Shown: positions 41,539 through 50,765 of the stretch, piece after piece
How the letters are laid out: every line of letters starts with the position of its first letter
Numbering within the stretch: position 1 is the stretch's first letter
Assembly: GCA_963703175.1 (NCBI GenBank)
Contig: OY969794.1
Coordinates: forward strand, 930,001 to 994,000
DNA length: 64,000 bases
Reading direction: 5' to 3'
Source: VRUE01 sp963703175
Lineage (GTDB): Bacteria; Actinomycetota; Thermoleophilia; Solirubrobacterales; 70-9
Notes under the pieces: model-generated
Databases searched by the model: none
Told to the model about the DNA's origin: nothing
The model's input: only the letters and a program-made list of their open reading frames with translations
Translations under genes and position numbers: made by a program

Positions 41539-42660
41539 ATGAACCGATCTCTCGTCCGCGTCGCGCTGACCGTTGCGACCGCTGGCCTCCTCGCCCTCTT
41601 CGCGAGCGCTTGCGGGTCCAGTGAAGATGCGCCCCCCGGCGCCAAGCAGATGTCGTTCAAGCTGACCGACGCGGGCTGCGTGCCGAACACGGCGAAGGCG
41701 CCTGCCGGACCGATCACCTTGAACGTCGAAAACGCCGGCACCTCCAAGGTGAGCGAGTTCGAGGTTCTCGACGGCGACACCATCCTGGGCGAGAAGGAGA
41801 ACCTCTCCGACGGCCTCTCGGGCAGCTTCTCGCTAACCCTCGAGCAGGGCGAATACACCCTCTACTGCCCCGGTGGCGACGACGAGAAGGGAACGCTGAC
41901 GGTCAGCGGCGAGCTGAAAACCGAGAGCAGCCCTCAGGTCGACGGTGCGATCTCCCGGTACCGCGACTACCTCGAGCAGAACACCGCTGAGCTGGTCACC
42001 GCCACGGCGCCGTTCGTGGCGGCCCTCGAAGCCGGCAATATCGAGAAGGCGAAGATCCTCTACGCCCCGGCCCGTATCCCCTACGAGCGGATCGAGCCGG
42101 TCGCCGAGTCCTTCGGCGACCTCGACCCGCGTATCGACGCCCGCGAGAACGACGTGCCGAAGAGCGAATGGAGCGGCTTCCACCTGATCGAGAAAGCACT
42201 CTGGGTCGAAGACACCACCGATGGGATGGCCCCTGTCGCAAAGCAGCTGCTCGCCGACGTCGAAGAACTGCGGGACAAAGTGAAGACGGTCGAGCTGCAG
42301 GCAGTGCAGATCGCCAACGGCGCCAACGAGCTGCTCGGCGAGGTCTCGGCTTCGAAGATCACCGGCGAGGAGGAGCGCTACTCGCACATCGACCTAGTCG
42401 ACTTCGAGGCCAACGTCGAGGGCGCCGAGGCGGCGTTCGAAGCGGTTGAGCCACTGCTCTCCGACAAGGACCCCAAGCTGGCGAAGGAAATCGAAGCTCA
42501 GTTCGACAAGGTCTATGCGTCGCTGAAGCCCTACCGCCGCGGCGACGGCTTTGTCTCCTACACCGAACTGACCAAGGCCGACACCCGCAAGCTGGCGCAG
42601 GAAATCGACGCGCTGGCAGAGCTGCTCTCGCAGGTGCCGGCACAGATCGTCAGCGAATAG
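41539..42660 (+). CDS. efeO: EfeO, iron-uptake lipoprotein (cupredoxin and M75 domains)
   Basis: The 373-residue protein has a lipoprotein signal ending LFASAC. A cupredoxin-like domain follows (about residues 35-125). The C-terminal imelysin/M75 domain carries the HXXE iron motif in FHLIEKAL (about residue 215). EfeO binds iron outside the membrane and passes it to EfeB and EfeU. AAGGAG 11 bp before ATG 41539 supports the start. The order U-B-O differs from the common U-O-B. Confidence 0.94.
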   Translation: MNRSLVRVALTVATAGLLALFASACGSSEDAPPGAKQMSFKLTDAGCVPNTAKAPAGPITLNVENAGTSKVSEFEVLDGDTILGEKENLSDGLSGSFSLTLEQGEYTLYCPGGDDEKGTLTVSGELKTESSPQVDGAISRYRDYLEQNTAELVTATAPFVAALEAGNIEKAKILYAPARIPYERIEPVAESFGDLDPRIDARENDVPKSEWSGFHLIEKALWVEDTTDGMAPVAKQLLADVEELRDKVKTVELQAVQIANGANELLGEVSASKITGEEERYSHIDLVDFEANVEGAEAAFEAVEPLLSDKDPKLAKEIEAQFDKVYASLKPYRRGDGFVSYTELTKADTRKLAQEIDALAELLSQVPAQIVSE

Positions 42661-42689
42661 AGGACACCGCCGAGGGACGAAGGTCTCAG

Positions 42690-42770
42690 CCGGCGGGTCC
42701 TGTCACGGGGGGAGGGGGTGTTAGCGGACTCACCCGTCCGAACACCCCCTCCCCCCGCGCCACCCGCCGG
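42690..42770. repeat. Dispersed palindrome family A, copy A2
   Basis: Outer arms CCGGCGGGT and ACCCGCCGG, followed by CCTGTCACGG on the left as in A3, match the family ends. The interior is different (GGGGGGAGGGGGTGTT and its complement around a short loop) yet still paired. Confidence 0.8.
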
Positions 42771-42834
42771 AGGGGCGCGGGAGAGGCGCCTGGCCGAAGC
42801 CGACGCGTCTGACCGGCACGCGTTTTGTGGTGCT

Positions 42835-43383
42835 TTAGCTGCGAGAACGTCTTGCGGTCAGTCCCTCGAGGACCACCTCCACCGGTGAACGGTGTTGCTT
42901 GCTGCTTCCGTTGCCGTTTATCGCCTCGCGGTTGCGTTGCAGCTCGTAGGCGAGGTGGCCTACTTGTGCACCTAGGGTTCCCGCGCCCCTGGCCGCTTTG
43001 GCGAGGGTCCGGCCGCGATGCCGATGCCGACGTGCCTGGCGTGCGCCGAGCACGATGCCGCCGGCCGTCCCGGCGAGCGCGGCGCCACCCGCGACGAGCG
43101 GAACCCTCGCTTTCTTAGCGGCGTGGCCGACTGCGCTCGTCGCTTTCCCAGTGGCGTTGCCGACCGCGCTGGTCGCATTGCCGACTTTGTCGGTCGCTTT
43201 CTCGGCGGCGTTGCCGACCGCCGCAACCGGGGCTGGCTTCCGCGAACTGGTCGATTTCGGTGAACGTCTCGATTTGCTCGATGACGAGCTCCTGGATTTG
43301 CTGGATGAGCCCCGCGAACGGGCCTGGGGCTTTTTCGACCCCGTGGACCTTTTCGACGAAGCTTTGGTTTTGGTCTGAGCCAT
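42835..43383 (-). CDS. Basic, low-complexity Ser/Lys/Arg-rich protein with Ala-rich hydrophobic segment
   Basis: The first 50 of 182 residues are almost only Ser, Lys, Arg, Thr and Gly, like nucleic-acid-binding histone-H1-type tails. A repeat region follows (GNATSAVGNATGKATSAVG), then a hydrophobic glycine-rich segment (VPLVAGGAALAGTAGGIVLG) and another basic part. AGGAGGT before ATG 43383 is a strong ribosome-binding site. It is 9 bp after the gene at 43393. Function unknown. Confidence 0.75.
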   Translation of the reverse strand: MAQTKTKASSKRSTGSKKPQARSRGSSSKSRSSSSSKSRRSPKSTSSRKPAPVAAVGNAAEKATDKVGNATSAVGNATGKATSAVGHAAKKARVPLVAGGAALAGTAGGIVLGARQARRHRHRGRTLAKAARGAGTLGAQVGHLAYELQRNREAINGNGSSKQHRSPVEVVLEGLTARRSRS

Positions 43384-43392
43384 CGTTACCTC

Positions 43393-43668
43393 CTAGTTGT
43401 TCCTGCCAAGCTCCCGCTCACGTTGGTCGGCGCGCTCCTCGTTGAGCTCCGCCTCGACTTTCGCCCGCTCCGCCCGCTCCTCGGCGATCGCCGCCTCCGT
43501 GCGGCTGTCCTCGGCCTTCTCCCGGTGATGACGCACGTCCTGATGCTGCGCCTCACCTTGCACCTCCGCGAACTGCCGGCGGCTGCGAGCACGGCGGATA
43601 GCCGAAACCACGATCGCGAGGACGATCAGGGCACCAACGACTATGGCGATGACTGCGACGGTGGACAT
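43393..43668 (-). CDS. Small membrane protein with charged coiled-coil tail
   Basis: The 91-residue protein has one N-terminal membrane segment (VAVIAIVVGALIVLAIVVSAI). A highly charged helical tail (EEERA-type heptads) follows and probably forms a coiled coil in the cytosol. AAGGAGG before ATG 43668 is a strong ribosome-binding site. It is co-transcribed with the basic protein gene that follows. Similar small proteins occur in stress and envelope contexts, but the role is unknown. Confidence 0.8.
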   Translation of the reverse strand: MSTVAVIAIVVGALIVLAIVVSAIRRARSRRQFAEVQGEAQHQDVRHHREKAEDSRTEAAIAEERAERAKVEAELNEERADQRERELGRNN

Positions 43669-43730
43669 CGCTCCTCCTTTACGTTGACGAACTCTTCCAA
43701 TGCCCGATCGACAAGGTTCAAAACCCTTGG

Positions 43731-43827
43731 CCGGCGGGTCCTGTCACGGCGGCCCTCCCCCATGTGCTCGGACGCGCTTCGCGCGCCCTCCGCTATGGGG
43801 GACCCCCGCCGCCGTGCCACCCGCCGG
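43731..43827. repeat. Dispersed palindrome family A, copy A3
   Basis: Arms CCGGCGGGT and ACCCGCCGG bracket 97 bp. Its reverse complement matches A1 apart from compensated changes in the tip hairpin and outer arms. It lies upstream of recQ, between divergent genes. Confidence 0.88.
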
Positions 43828-43871
43828 AGGAAGGCATAGCCTGGACGACCGTGGACGGGCAAGCTGAATTG

Positions 43872-45419
43872 ATGACCGCTCCGGCGCCCGATTGTGCCGA
43901 TGAGCTTTTGGGCAAGCTTGGCTTCACCTCATGGCGACCGGGGCAGAAGGAGGCGGTGGAAGCCGCTCTGTCTGGCCGGGACTCGTTGATCGTCATGCCT
44001 ACCGGCGGGGGGAAGAGTCTTTGCTACCAGCTGCCCGGACTGGCCACGGAGGATCTGACGATTGTGGTCAGTCCTCTGATCGCGCTGATGAACGACCAGT
44101 GGAAGCGCCTCACGGCCGCCCGACATCCGGTGGCGATGATCTCCTCGGGGATGAGCGAAGAGAGGGCCCGCGATGCCCTCGCCCAAGTCCGCAGCGGCAA
44201 GGCGCGGATCGTCTACTGCTCGCCGGAGCGCTTCGGCTCCAACGTCTTCCTGGGTGCGATCGAACAGCGGCGGATCGACCTGCTCGCGGTCGACGAGGCC
44301 CATTGCGTCTCCGAGTGGGGGCACGACTTCCGGCCCGACTATCTGCGCCTGCCCGAGATCGCGGCGCGGCTCGGGCGGCCAACCGTGATGGCCTGCACCG
44401 CGACCGCGACCGAGGCGGTGGCGCGCGAGATAGCCGCCCGCTTTGAGATGCGTGACCCGCTCCAGGTCCGCTCCGGCTTCGACCGGCCCAACATCTCCTT
44501 CGACGTCGTGCGCTTGGAAGGCACTGGCTCCAAGGCGCGACGGATGGCGCTACTCGAAGCCGGGCTCGCAGATCCGGCAAACCGGCCGGCGATCGTCTAC
44601 TGCGGCACCCGCCGCGATACCGACGAGGTCGCGGCGACGCTGCGCGAAACGGGCGGGCGGGCTCTTCCCTACCACGCCGGCATGGAGGCCGAGGAACGCA
44701 GCAACACCCAGGCCCGCTTCATGGAGGGCGAGGTCGACGTGATCGTCGCCACCAACGCCTTCGGCATGGGGGTCGACAAAGCCGACGTGCGCTCGGTCTG
44801 GCACATGGCGATCCCAACCAGCCTCGAGGCCTACTACCAGGAGGCAGGACGCGCGGGGCGTGACGGGCAGCCGGCCAAGGCCGTGCTGCTGGCGATGAAG
44901 GCCGACCTCGGCCGCCTGGTCCGTTTCAACCAGCAGCGCGCCGGCAACCCTGACCTCGCGATCGCCCATGAGCGCGGCTGGCGCGACTACCAGACGATCA
45001 AATCCTTCATCTACTCAGAGCGCTGCCGCCGTCGCAGCGTGCTCGACCATTTCGGCGACAGCCAGGCCGGCGCGCCGCTGGAGCGCTGCTGCGACGTCTG
45101 CGATCCACAGGGCTGGCTACCCGACCCCGAGACGATCGCGATCCGCCGCCCCCGCAGCGCCAAGAAGGCGGCCGCCCCACCCGCCGACCTCTCTCCCGCC
45201 GATGTCTCGCTCTTCGAGCAGCTGAAGGAATGGCGCCTGCGTGTCGCCGACGGCAAGCCCGCCTTCACCATCGCCCACAACTCCACCCTGGAAGCGGTAG
45301 CGGCAACCCGGCCCGCGGACGACGACGCCCTGCTGGCGATCAAAGGCATCGGGCCAAGTTTCGTCTCCAAGTACGCCACCGACGTGCTCGGCATCATCAA
45401 CGAATCGCAACACTCCTAG
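43872..45419 (+). CDS. recQ: RecQ-family ATP-dependent DNA helicase
   Basis: The 515-residue protein has the motifs FTSWRPGQKEAV, Walker A PTGGGKSLCYQ, the DEAH box VDEAHCVSEWGHDFRPDY and motif VI QEAGRAGRDGQP. The zinc-binding cysteines CRRRSVLDHF and CCDVCD follow. A short C-terminal HRDC-like domain ends the protein (LLAIKGIGPSFVSKY). It unwinds DNA in recombination and replication repair. ATG 43872 or GTG 43851 may be the start. Confidence 0.93.
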   Translation: MTAPAPDCADELLGKLGFTSWRPGQKEAVEAALSGRDSLIVMPTGGGKSLCYQLPGLATEDLTIVVSPLIALMNDQWKRLTAARHPVAMISSGMSEERARDALAQVRSGKARIVYCSPERFGSNVFLGAIEQRRIDLLAVDEAHCVSEWGHDFRPDYLRLPEIAARLGRPTVMACTATATEAVAREIAARFEMRDPLQVRSGFDRPNISFDVVRLEGTGSKARRMALLEAGLADPANRPAIVYCGTRRDTDEVAATLRETGGRALPYHAGMEAEERSNTQARFMEGEVDVIVATNAFGMGVDKADVRSVWHMAIPTSLEAYYQEAGRAGRDGQPAKAVLLAMKADLGRLVRFNQQRAGNPDLAIAHERGWRDYQTIKSFIYSERCRRRSVLDHFGDSQAGAPLERCCDVCDPQGWLPDPETIAIRRPRSAKKAAAPPADLSPADVSLFEQLKEWRLRVADGKPAFTIAHNSTLEAVAATRPADDDALLAIKGIGPSFVSKYATDVLGIINESQHS

Positions 45420-45445
45420 GCGACGGCCGCTGCGAAGATGAACAT

Positions 45446-46228
45446 GTGGTGTCCGGACAGGGTACGGAGCGGCGTCGCAATATCGCTCTGCTCGTGGTTG
45501 CGAGCGTAGCGATCCTTGCCGTCATCGCCTGGCTGAACCGGCCCCGCGACGAGCCCGCCAGGGCCACCGTCGACGACGCCGTACGGTCTTTCCGCGCGGA
45601 CGGCGATTCCGGCAGCCAAGGCGGCGGGCAGGGAGAACCGGCGCTCGGCGTCTACCGCTATACGACGCGGGGCTCCGAGTCGGTGAAGAGCCCCGTGTTC
45701 GGCGCAACCCATGACTATGGAGGTGTATCGACGATCGTCCTCAGCGCAGGGCGCTGCGGCGAGCGCGAGCGCTGGCAGGTGCTGGCCGGCCGCTGGAGTG
45801 AAGCGGAAGCCTGCGCCACCGCTCACGGGAACGGGACCGCCACGGTGACCGAATTCCACGAATTCTTCGGCACCGGACAGGAAGACTCGTTCCACTGCCG
45901 CAGCGCGCCGGTGTCGACGCAGCCGGACTCGCGCTTCTCCAGTTCCTGCGAGTCGGACGACTCCTCGATTTCCAGCACTTCGCGGGTTATCGGGGTCGAG
46001 CCGGTCTCAGTGGGCAGCGAGACCTTCGATACGACCCATGTGGAGACGCGAAGCGTGCTCGAAGGGAAGACATCGGGAAGCGCGCGGCGCGACGAATGGC
46101 GGCGCCGTTCCGACGGCCTGCTGCTGAAACGATCAGCCGAAAGCGAAGGGGACACGAGCACGGCCGGCGGCTCCCACTACAGCGAGCAGTACACGATCGA
46201 GCTGATCTCGACGACGCCTCGGCGTTAG
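45446..46228 (+). CDS. Membrane-anchored extracytoplasmic protein of unknown function
   Basis: The protein of about 260 residues begins at one of two adjacent GTG codons (45446 or 45449). A short basic start (ERRRN) precedes a membrane segment (IALLVVASVAILAVIAWL). The remaining 220 residues are polar and beta-rich, with three scattered cysteine positions. No family is recognised. It starts 26 bp after recQ on the same strand. Confidence 0.7.
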   Translation: MVSGQGTERRRNIALLVVASVAILAVIAWLNRPRDEPARATVDDAVRSFRADGDSGSQGGGQGEPALGVYRYTTRGSESVKSPVFGATHDYGGVSTIVLSAGRCGERERWQVLAGRWSEAEACATAHGNGTATVTEFHEFFGTGQEDSFHCRSAPVSTQPDSRFSSSCESDDSSISSTSRVIGVEPVSVGSETFDTTHVETRSVLEGKTSGSARRDEWRRRSDGLLLKRSAESEGDTSTAGGSHYSEQYTIELISTTPRR

Positions 46229-46249
46229 CACCGCGCCTTCGCTGCGCTC

Positions 46250-46486
46250 CTAGACGTCGTCGCGGCCGAAGTTGGCCAGCGCCACCTGTTCGGCGAGCTT
46301 CAGCAGGCCAAGGGTCGAGTGCGGAGAGGAGGCGGTGCTGCGCATGCGGACGTGAGAACCGTGCGGACCCCTGATCTCGACGATCGTGCAGATGTCGCCG
46401 ATCTCGCAGTCGTCCCCGTAGTCGGCTTCGATCGCTTCCATCTGCGATGCGATGTGCTGCCCCACTTTGCTCTGGTCAAGCGGCAT
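46250..46486 (-). CDS. Small conserved-looking protein of unknown function (78 aa)
   Basis: ATG 46486 has AAGGGA in front. The 78 residues are mixed alpha/beta (MPLDQSKVGQHIASQMEAIE, then CTIVEIRGPHG), without membrane segments. It is convergent with the previous gene and divergent from the glycosidase-like gene. Function unknown. Confidence 0.65.
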   Translation of the reverse strand: MPLDQSKVGQHIASQMEAIEADYGDDCEIGDICTIVEIRGPHGSHVRMRSTASSPHSTLGLLKLAEQVALANFGRDDV

Positions 46487-46590
46487 CTGGATCGTCCCTT
46501 CACCTCGTAGTCATGGTCGCTTTGAAGTAAAGCGCCAGACGAATTTCATCGCCGCACGCCTTGGCCGCCCGGAGACCCCCGCTTGCCACT

Positions 46591-47685
46591 ATGTCCAGTT
46601 CGTTCGTGCGCCCTCTCCCGAAACAGAAGACCCTGGCCGCCGTGCTCGGCGCCGTGGCCGCGCTCTGCCTGCTCGCTGCCGCCCCCGCCGGCGCCGGTTC
46701 GCTGGTGCCGCGCGGCGACAACGTCTTCTTCGGCATCAGCGACACCGGCGACAGCGCCGACTTCGGTCAGTTCTCCAGCGTGCTGCACAAGCACCCGGCG
46801 CTGATCGAGTCATTCCGCACCTGGGGCTCGGACTTCCCCGAGTCGATCGAACGTTGGCAGGCCGCACGGGCGCGGCCGGTGCTGCACATCACCACCGCCG
46901 ACAACAACGACGGACACGAGCTGATCAGCCCGCGCGGGATCGCCACCGGCGGTGGCGACGACTACCTGATCCGCCTCAACAAGCTCTTCTGGACGAAGAA
47001 GATGCGCGCCTACATCCGGCCGCTGGGCGAGCCCAACCGCTGCCTCAACGTCTACGCCGCCTACGACTGCGCCGGCAAGCCGCGCGACGCCGCCCACAGC
47101 ACCCGCTGGTACAAACTCGCCTTCCGCCGCATCTACGTAATCGTCCACGGCGGCGGCAAGCGGCAGGAAATCAACGCCCGCCTGCACGTGGCCGGCCTGC
47201 CGCCGCTGCAGAGCAATGTCGGCGGCCTGCCGAAGGCGCTGGTGGAAGTGATCTGGAGCCCGCTGCCGGCCGGATCGCCGACCGTTCCCCACAACCGGCC
47301 CCGCCACTACTACCCGGGCAGTCGCTGGGTCGACTGGGCGGGCACCGACTTCTACTCCGACAATCAAGATTGGAAGGGTCTCAATGGCCTCTACAACCGC
47401 TTCGCCGGCAAGCCCTTCGCGATAACCGAGTGGGGCGTATCGACTGGCGACGACTCAGCCTACGTGCGCAAGTTGATGGCCTGGGTGCGGCACCATCCCC
47501 GCGCCAAGATGCTCATCTACTACCAGGACTTCGGCTCGACCAGCTCCTACCGAATCCAGAACTGGCCGGCAAGCCTCGGCGTGCTGCGCAACAAAATCCA
47601 CAACGGGCGCTTCCCCTCCTACGCCCCGTTCCCACCTAAAGCTCCACCTCCACCGCCGGGCGGCGTATCCCCGAAGCGTCGCTAA
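46591..47685 (+). CDS. Secreted GH26-like glycoside hydrolase
   Basis: The protein of about 364 residues has a signal peptide (VLGAVAALCLLAAAPAGAG) and a TIM-barrel body. The likely acid/base glutamate is in AYIRPLGEPNRC and the nucleophile in FAITEWGVSTGDD, as in clan GH-A and close to family GH26. It should cut beta-linked mannan, glucan or similar polymers outside the cell. The C-terminus is proline-rich. ATG 46591 is preferred over 46561. Confidence 0.8.
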   Translation: MSSSFVRPLPKQKTLAAVLGAVAALCLLAAAPAGAGSLVPRGDNVFFGISDTGDSADFGQFSSVLHKHPALIESFRTWGSDFPESIERWQAARARPVLHITTADNNDGHELISPRGIATGGGDDYLIRLNKLFWTKKMRAYIRPLGEPNRCLNVYAAYDCAGKPRDAAHSTRWYKLAFRRIYVIVHGGGKRQEINARLHVAGLPPLQSNVGGLPKALVEVIWSPLPAGSPTVPHNRPRHYYPGSRWVDWAGTDFYSDNQDWKGLNGLYNRFAGKPFAITEWGVSTGDDSAYVRKLMAWVRHHPRAKMLIYYQDFGSTSSYRIQNWPASLGVLRNKIHNGRFPSYAPFPPKAPPPPPGGVSPKRR

Positions 47686-47703
47686 AGAGGGATGTCCCTA
47701 CGG

Positions 47704-49011
47704 CTAGCGGGCGACGACCCGGTCGGCTAGTCCTAGCTTGTATTTGAACGGCTGCAGGGCCGTGATGCTCGAGTAGCCGACTAGGTAGATGCGGTGGCCG
47801 TCGGAGACGACCGGCGTGTAGGTGCCGCGTGGGTAACGGAAGACAGTATGGCCGCCCTTCATCGTGTAGCCGGTGGTTGAGGTGCCGTCGAACTCGGCGG
47901 CGTAGACGATGTTGCCGACGGCGGTCAGCGAGCCGATCACCGAACCGCCGGCGGAGCGGATCCAGCGTGGCACGCCGTCCTTAGCGTTGAGCGCGTAGAC
48001 GTTGCCGTCGAAGGAGCCGATATAGATGGTCGGGCCAGTGTTGGCGGTGCGGGCGACGGCCGGTCCGGAGTAGACGTAGCCGCCGGTCGAGTAGGTCCAG
48101 GCAATCGTGCCGTCGTGCCGATCGAAGCTGTAGACGCGGGTGTCGTTGTTACCTGCGTAGACGCGACTGAAGGCGACAGCTGGGGTCGAGTAGAAGGCGC
48201 CCGAAGTGCCAAAGCCCTGACCGAGCGAGTCGCTCTGCCAGATGAGCTTGCCGTTCTTGGCCTCGACCGCGTTCATAGAGCCGCCGTAATCGCCGACGTA
48301 GAGGTCGCCGCCGTAGTAGGCGGGCGCCGCCTTGATCGGCCCGCCGAGCCCGGTCGCCCAGCGCACATTGCCGTTGCGGGTGCTGAGCGAGTAGAGGTTG
48401 CCGTCTTCGCAGCCGAAGTAGAGGCTGCGGCCGACGACCACCGGCGAGGACTCGGCCCGCCCGGGCAGCGAGTGTTTCCAGAGGATCCGGCCGGTGCGGG
48501 CGTCGAGCTTGACGACATGGCCGGGAACGAGGTTGACGATGTAGAGGCGGTGCTTGTAATAGGTCGGCGAGGAGGCGTTGAGGCGGCCGATCCGTCGCTT
48601 CCAGAGTTGCCTGCCGGTGTCGGCGTCGAGCGCGACCGCATAGCCGCTGTTGTTGACGAAGAAGAGCTTGCCACCGGCAATCGTCGGCGGAAACTCGAGC
48701 AGCGGCCGGTCCTTGTAGCGCCACACCCGTTGGAATGGCGGCCGCACTCCCTTGGCCGGCAGGTAGCGGGTGCGAGCGCGGTCATAGCCATAAAGCGGCC
48801 AGCCGACCGTCTTACGCTTCTGCACCTTCGGCTTCTGCGGCTGGAAGGCGGCTTCTTCGTTGTGGATGTCGGCGGGCCGCTTGAGCGCGTCGTAGGCGAT
48901 CCCGACAACCCCCCCGACGATCAGCGCAAAAGCGCCAGCTAGCGCCAGCGCTGCGAAACGGTGCTCGCGCCAAAACCGCTTCAGCGGCGCCCACCATCTA
49001 CTCACTGACAT
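47704..49011 (-). CDS. Membrane-anchored PQQ-type beta-propeller protein
   Basis: The 435-residue protein has an N-terminal membrane segment (FAALALAGAFALIVGGVVGIA). It then has repeated PQQ-enzyme-like blades with the typical docking motif (ALDADTGRQLWKRRIG, KLDARTGRILWKHSL, AVEAKNGKLIWQSDS). Catalytic residues of PQQ dehydrogenases are not evident, so a scaffold or BamB-like role outside the membrane is more likely. Confidence 0.87.
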   Translation of the reverse strand: MSVSRWWAPLKRFWREHRFAALALAGAFALIVGGVVGIAYDALKRPADIHNEEAAFQPQKPKVQKRKTVGWPLYGYDRARTRYLPAKGVRPPFQRVWRYKDRPLLEFPPTIAGGKLFFVNNSGYAVALDADTGRQLWKRRIGRLNASSPTYYKHRLYIVNLVPGHVVKLDARTGRILWKHSLPGRAESSPVVVGRSLYFGCEDGNLYSLSTRNGNVRWATGLGGPIKAAPAYYGGDLYVGDYGGSMNAVEAKNGKLIWQSDSLGQGFGTSGAFYSTPAVAFSRVYAGNNDTRVYSFDRHDGTIAWTYSTGGYVYSGPAVARTANTGPTIYIGSFDGNVYALNAKDGVPRWIRSAGGSVIGSLTAVGNIVYAAEFDGTSTTGYTMKGGHTVFRYPRGTYTPVVSDGHRIYLVGYSSITALQPFKYKLGLADRVVAR

Positions 49012-49050
49012 GGCTCCGCGTCGTCGACCCGTTGGCCCATCCGGGCCGGC

Positions 49051-49491
49051 TCAGACCGCCGCCGCTTGGCGTTCGGCCTCAGCAGATACGGCGTTGAGCA
49101 ACTGCGTGACCGCCCGCTTGACCGCCGCGACGACAATGGCCCCGGCAAGCGGGACAGTGGGGGTCGTGCGCAACGCATAAGTCACTTTGGTCCCGTCGCC
49201 GGCCGGTTCCAGCAAGACGGTTCCGACGTGGTCACGAACGGGAAGCCCGGAGAGCACCTTGTAAGAGAAACGGCTCGGTCGCTCGTAGACGATCGTTTCC
49301 TCTCGCATCGGCGGCCCGACCGCGGTCAGCACGCGAATCGACCCCACCCCATTAGGCGTGGGCTCACCCTCGCGCTCCAGCACCGACTTGCGCAGCGCCG
49401 TCAGCTCCGCGTAGCGGCAATGATCCGTCAGAACGTCGAAGACGGTCTCGGGCGGCGCCTTTACCTCGCGGGAGAGAGTGAAGCTAGCCAA
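49051..49491 (-). CDS. SRPBCC (START-like) family protein
   Basis: The 146-residue protein begins with the SRPBCC signature FTLSREVKAPPETVFDVLTD and ends in the long C-terminal helix of this fold. It is a cytosolic hydrophobic-ligand-binding protein; the ligand is unknown. TTG 49491 is taken as start because the fold begins there; ATG 49569 would overlap the upstream MBL gene. Confidence 0.85.
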   Translation of the reverse strand: MASFTLSREVKAPPETVFDVLTDHCRYAELTALRKSVLEREGEPTPNGVGSIRVLTAVGPPMREETIVYERPSRFSYKVLSGLPVRDHVGTVLLEPAGDGTKVTYALRTTPTVPLAGAIVVAAVKRAVTQLLNAVSAEAERQAAAV

Positions 49492-49519
49492 GACGCAAGA
49501 GCCTAGCGGGAGGACCCGG

Positions 49520-50521
49520 TCATCCCGCCAACGCCCATCGTTTTGGGTCGCTGCCCTCGACCGCAGCAACCTCGCCGAGGATCGCCAGGTGGTCGAGGCT
49601 GGAGAGGACGATCTGCAGCGCCCAGATGCTGGCGATGCTCTTCGCGCCCTCAGGGCCGATCAGGTCACCGACCACCTCGAAGGCCGTCCTCTCGCCGTCG
49701 CGCAGCGAGGCCCGCACCTTCGCGAGCAGCTCGTCGACCTGATGCCGCGCCTCGGCGATCTTCGCCTCCGGGTCGCGGAAAGTGCGGCCGTGGCCGGGCA
49801 GGACCAGGTCGACGTCGAGCGGCTCGACCTCGTCGAGGCTGCGGAGGAATTCACCGACCGGGTCGGGGCTGTGGCCATGGTCGAAAAAGAGCACGGTGCG
49901 GCCGAGCAGGTGGTCGCCGGAGATCATCAGCTTGCGCTCTGGCTGGTGCAGGACGACGTGGGACGGGGCGTGGCCCGGCGTCTCGTAGATCTGCCAGGTG
50001 CCGAGGTCGGTCTCCACCTCGACCCCGGGCAGGAGGTCGCGGTCGGGCTCGACGATCGCGTCGATGCCGTTGTCGTCGTCGTCTTCGCGCCGCTCCCGGA
50101 AGCGCTCAAGCGAGGCCATCGGCACACCGCTCTGCCGTCCGACCTCGATCCGCTGCTCGAGCGCCACGGCGGGGTCGTCGGCCATCAAGCGGACGTGTCC
50201 CCAGGCCGGGTGCATCCAGAGCTCGCAGCCGGCGCCCGCGACGATCGGCGCCGCCAACCCATAGTGGTCGGTGTGGGAGTGGGTGCAGACGAGCAGGCGG
50301 ACGTCCTCGAGGCCGAAGCCGGCCTGGGCCAGAGCGATGTCGAAGCGACGCAGACCGCCCTTGCCGCCGATGCCGGTATCGAAGAGGACGATGCCGCCGT
50401 CAGCGGCGACCGCCCAGACGTTGCCGTGCGGGACCCCGGGCCATGGCAACGGCAGGCGCAGGCGCCAGATGCCCGGCAGGACCTTCTCTGCGCGCGGCTG
50501 CTCCGGGCGCTTAGAGTCCAT
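49520..50521 (-). CDS. MBL-fold metallo-hydrolase (LACTB2-like)
   Basis: The 333-residue protein has THSHTDHYG as zinc motif, a later histidine in YETPGHAPSHVVLHQ, the aspartate in MISGDHLLGR and VLPGHGRTF. A C-terminal helical domain of about 60 residues is as in LACTB2-type enzymes. The ATG (50519-50521) lies inside the left arm of the large inverted repeat at 50513-50677, so that structure could affect its translation. Confidence 0.9.
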   Translation of the reverse strand: MDSKRPEQPRAEKVLPGIWRLRLPLPWPGVPHGNVWAVAADGGIVLFDTGIGGKGGLRRFDIALAQAGFGLEDVRLLVCTHSHTDHYGLAAPIVAGAGCELWMHPAWGHVRLMADDPAVALEQRIEVGRQSGVPMASLERFRERREDDDDNGIDAIVEPDRDLLPGVEVETDLGTWQIYETPGHAPSHVVLHQPERKLMISGDHLLGRTVLFFDHGHSPDPVGEFLRSLDEVEPLDVDLVLPGHGRTFRDPEAKIAEARHQVDELLAKVRASLRDGERTAFEVVGDLIGPEGAKSIASIWALQIVLSSLDHLAILGEVAAVEGSDPKRWALAG

Positions 50522-50677
50522 TCGAGAACCTCGCGTGGACGACTGGCGCGCGCCGGACCAAGCGGGGCAAGGACGCAGGGAGGCCGAATAGCCATGCGCT
50601 ATTTGGCCGACTGAGGACGCCGCACCGCGCCGGTCCGCCGCCGCCAGGCGCGTGCGGGAGGTTCTCGAATGGACTCT
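50513..50677. repeat. 165-bp inverted repeat with nested hairpin
   Basis: Perfect 20-bp arms AGAGTCCATTCGAGAACCTC (50513-50532) and their complement (50658-50677) continue inward as an imperfect stem of about 25 bp. An inner hairpin GGCCGAATAGC...GCTATTTGGCC lies at 50582-50608. No protein is encoded inside. It covers the MBL start codon and lies 88 bp before the MFS start. Confidence 0.8.
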
Positions 50678-50765
50678 CCAGATCGTCCGCCATGGCGGCA
50701 ATCCTCTCAGGGTCGGTCTCTTGCGCGCGTGAGGACCGTCATGCTGGGATAGGTTGCAGCGGAAG

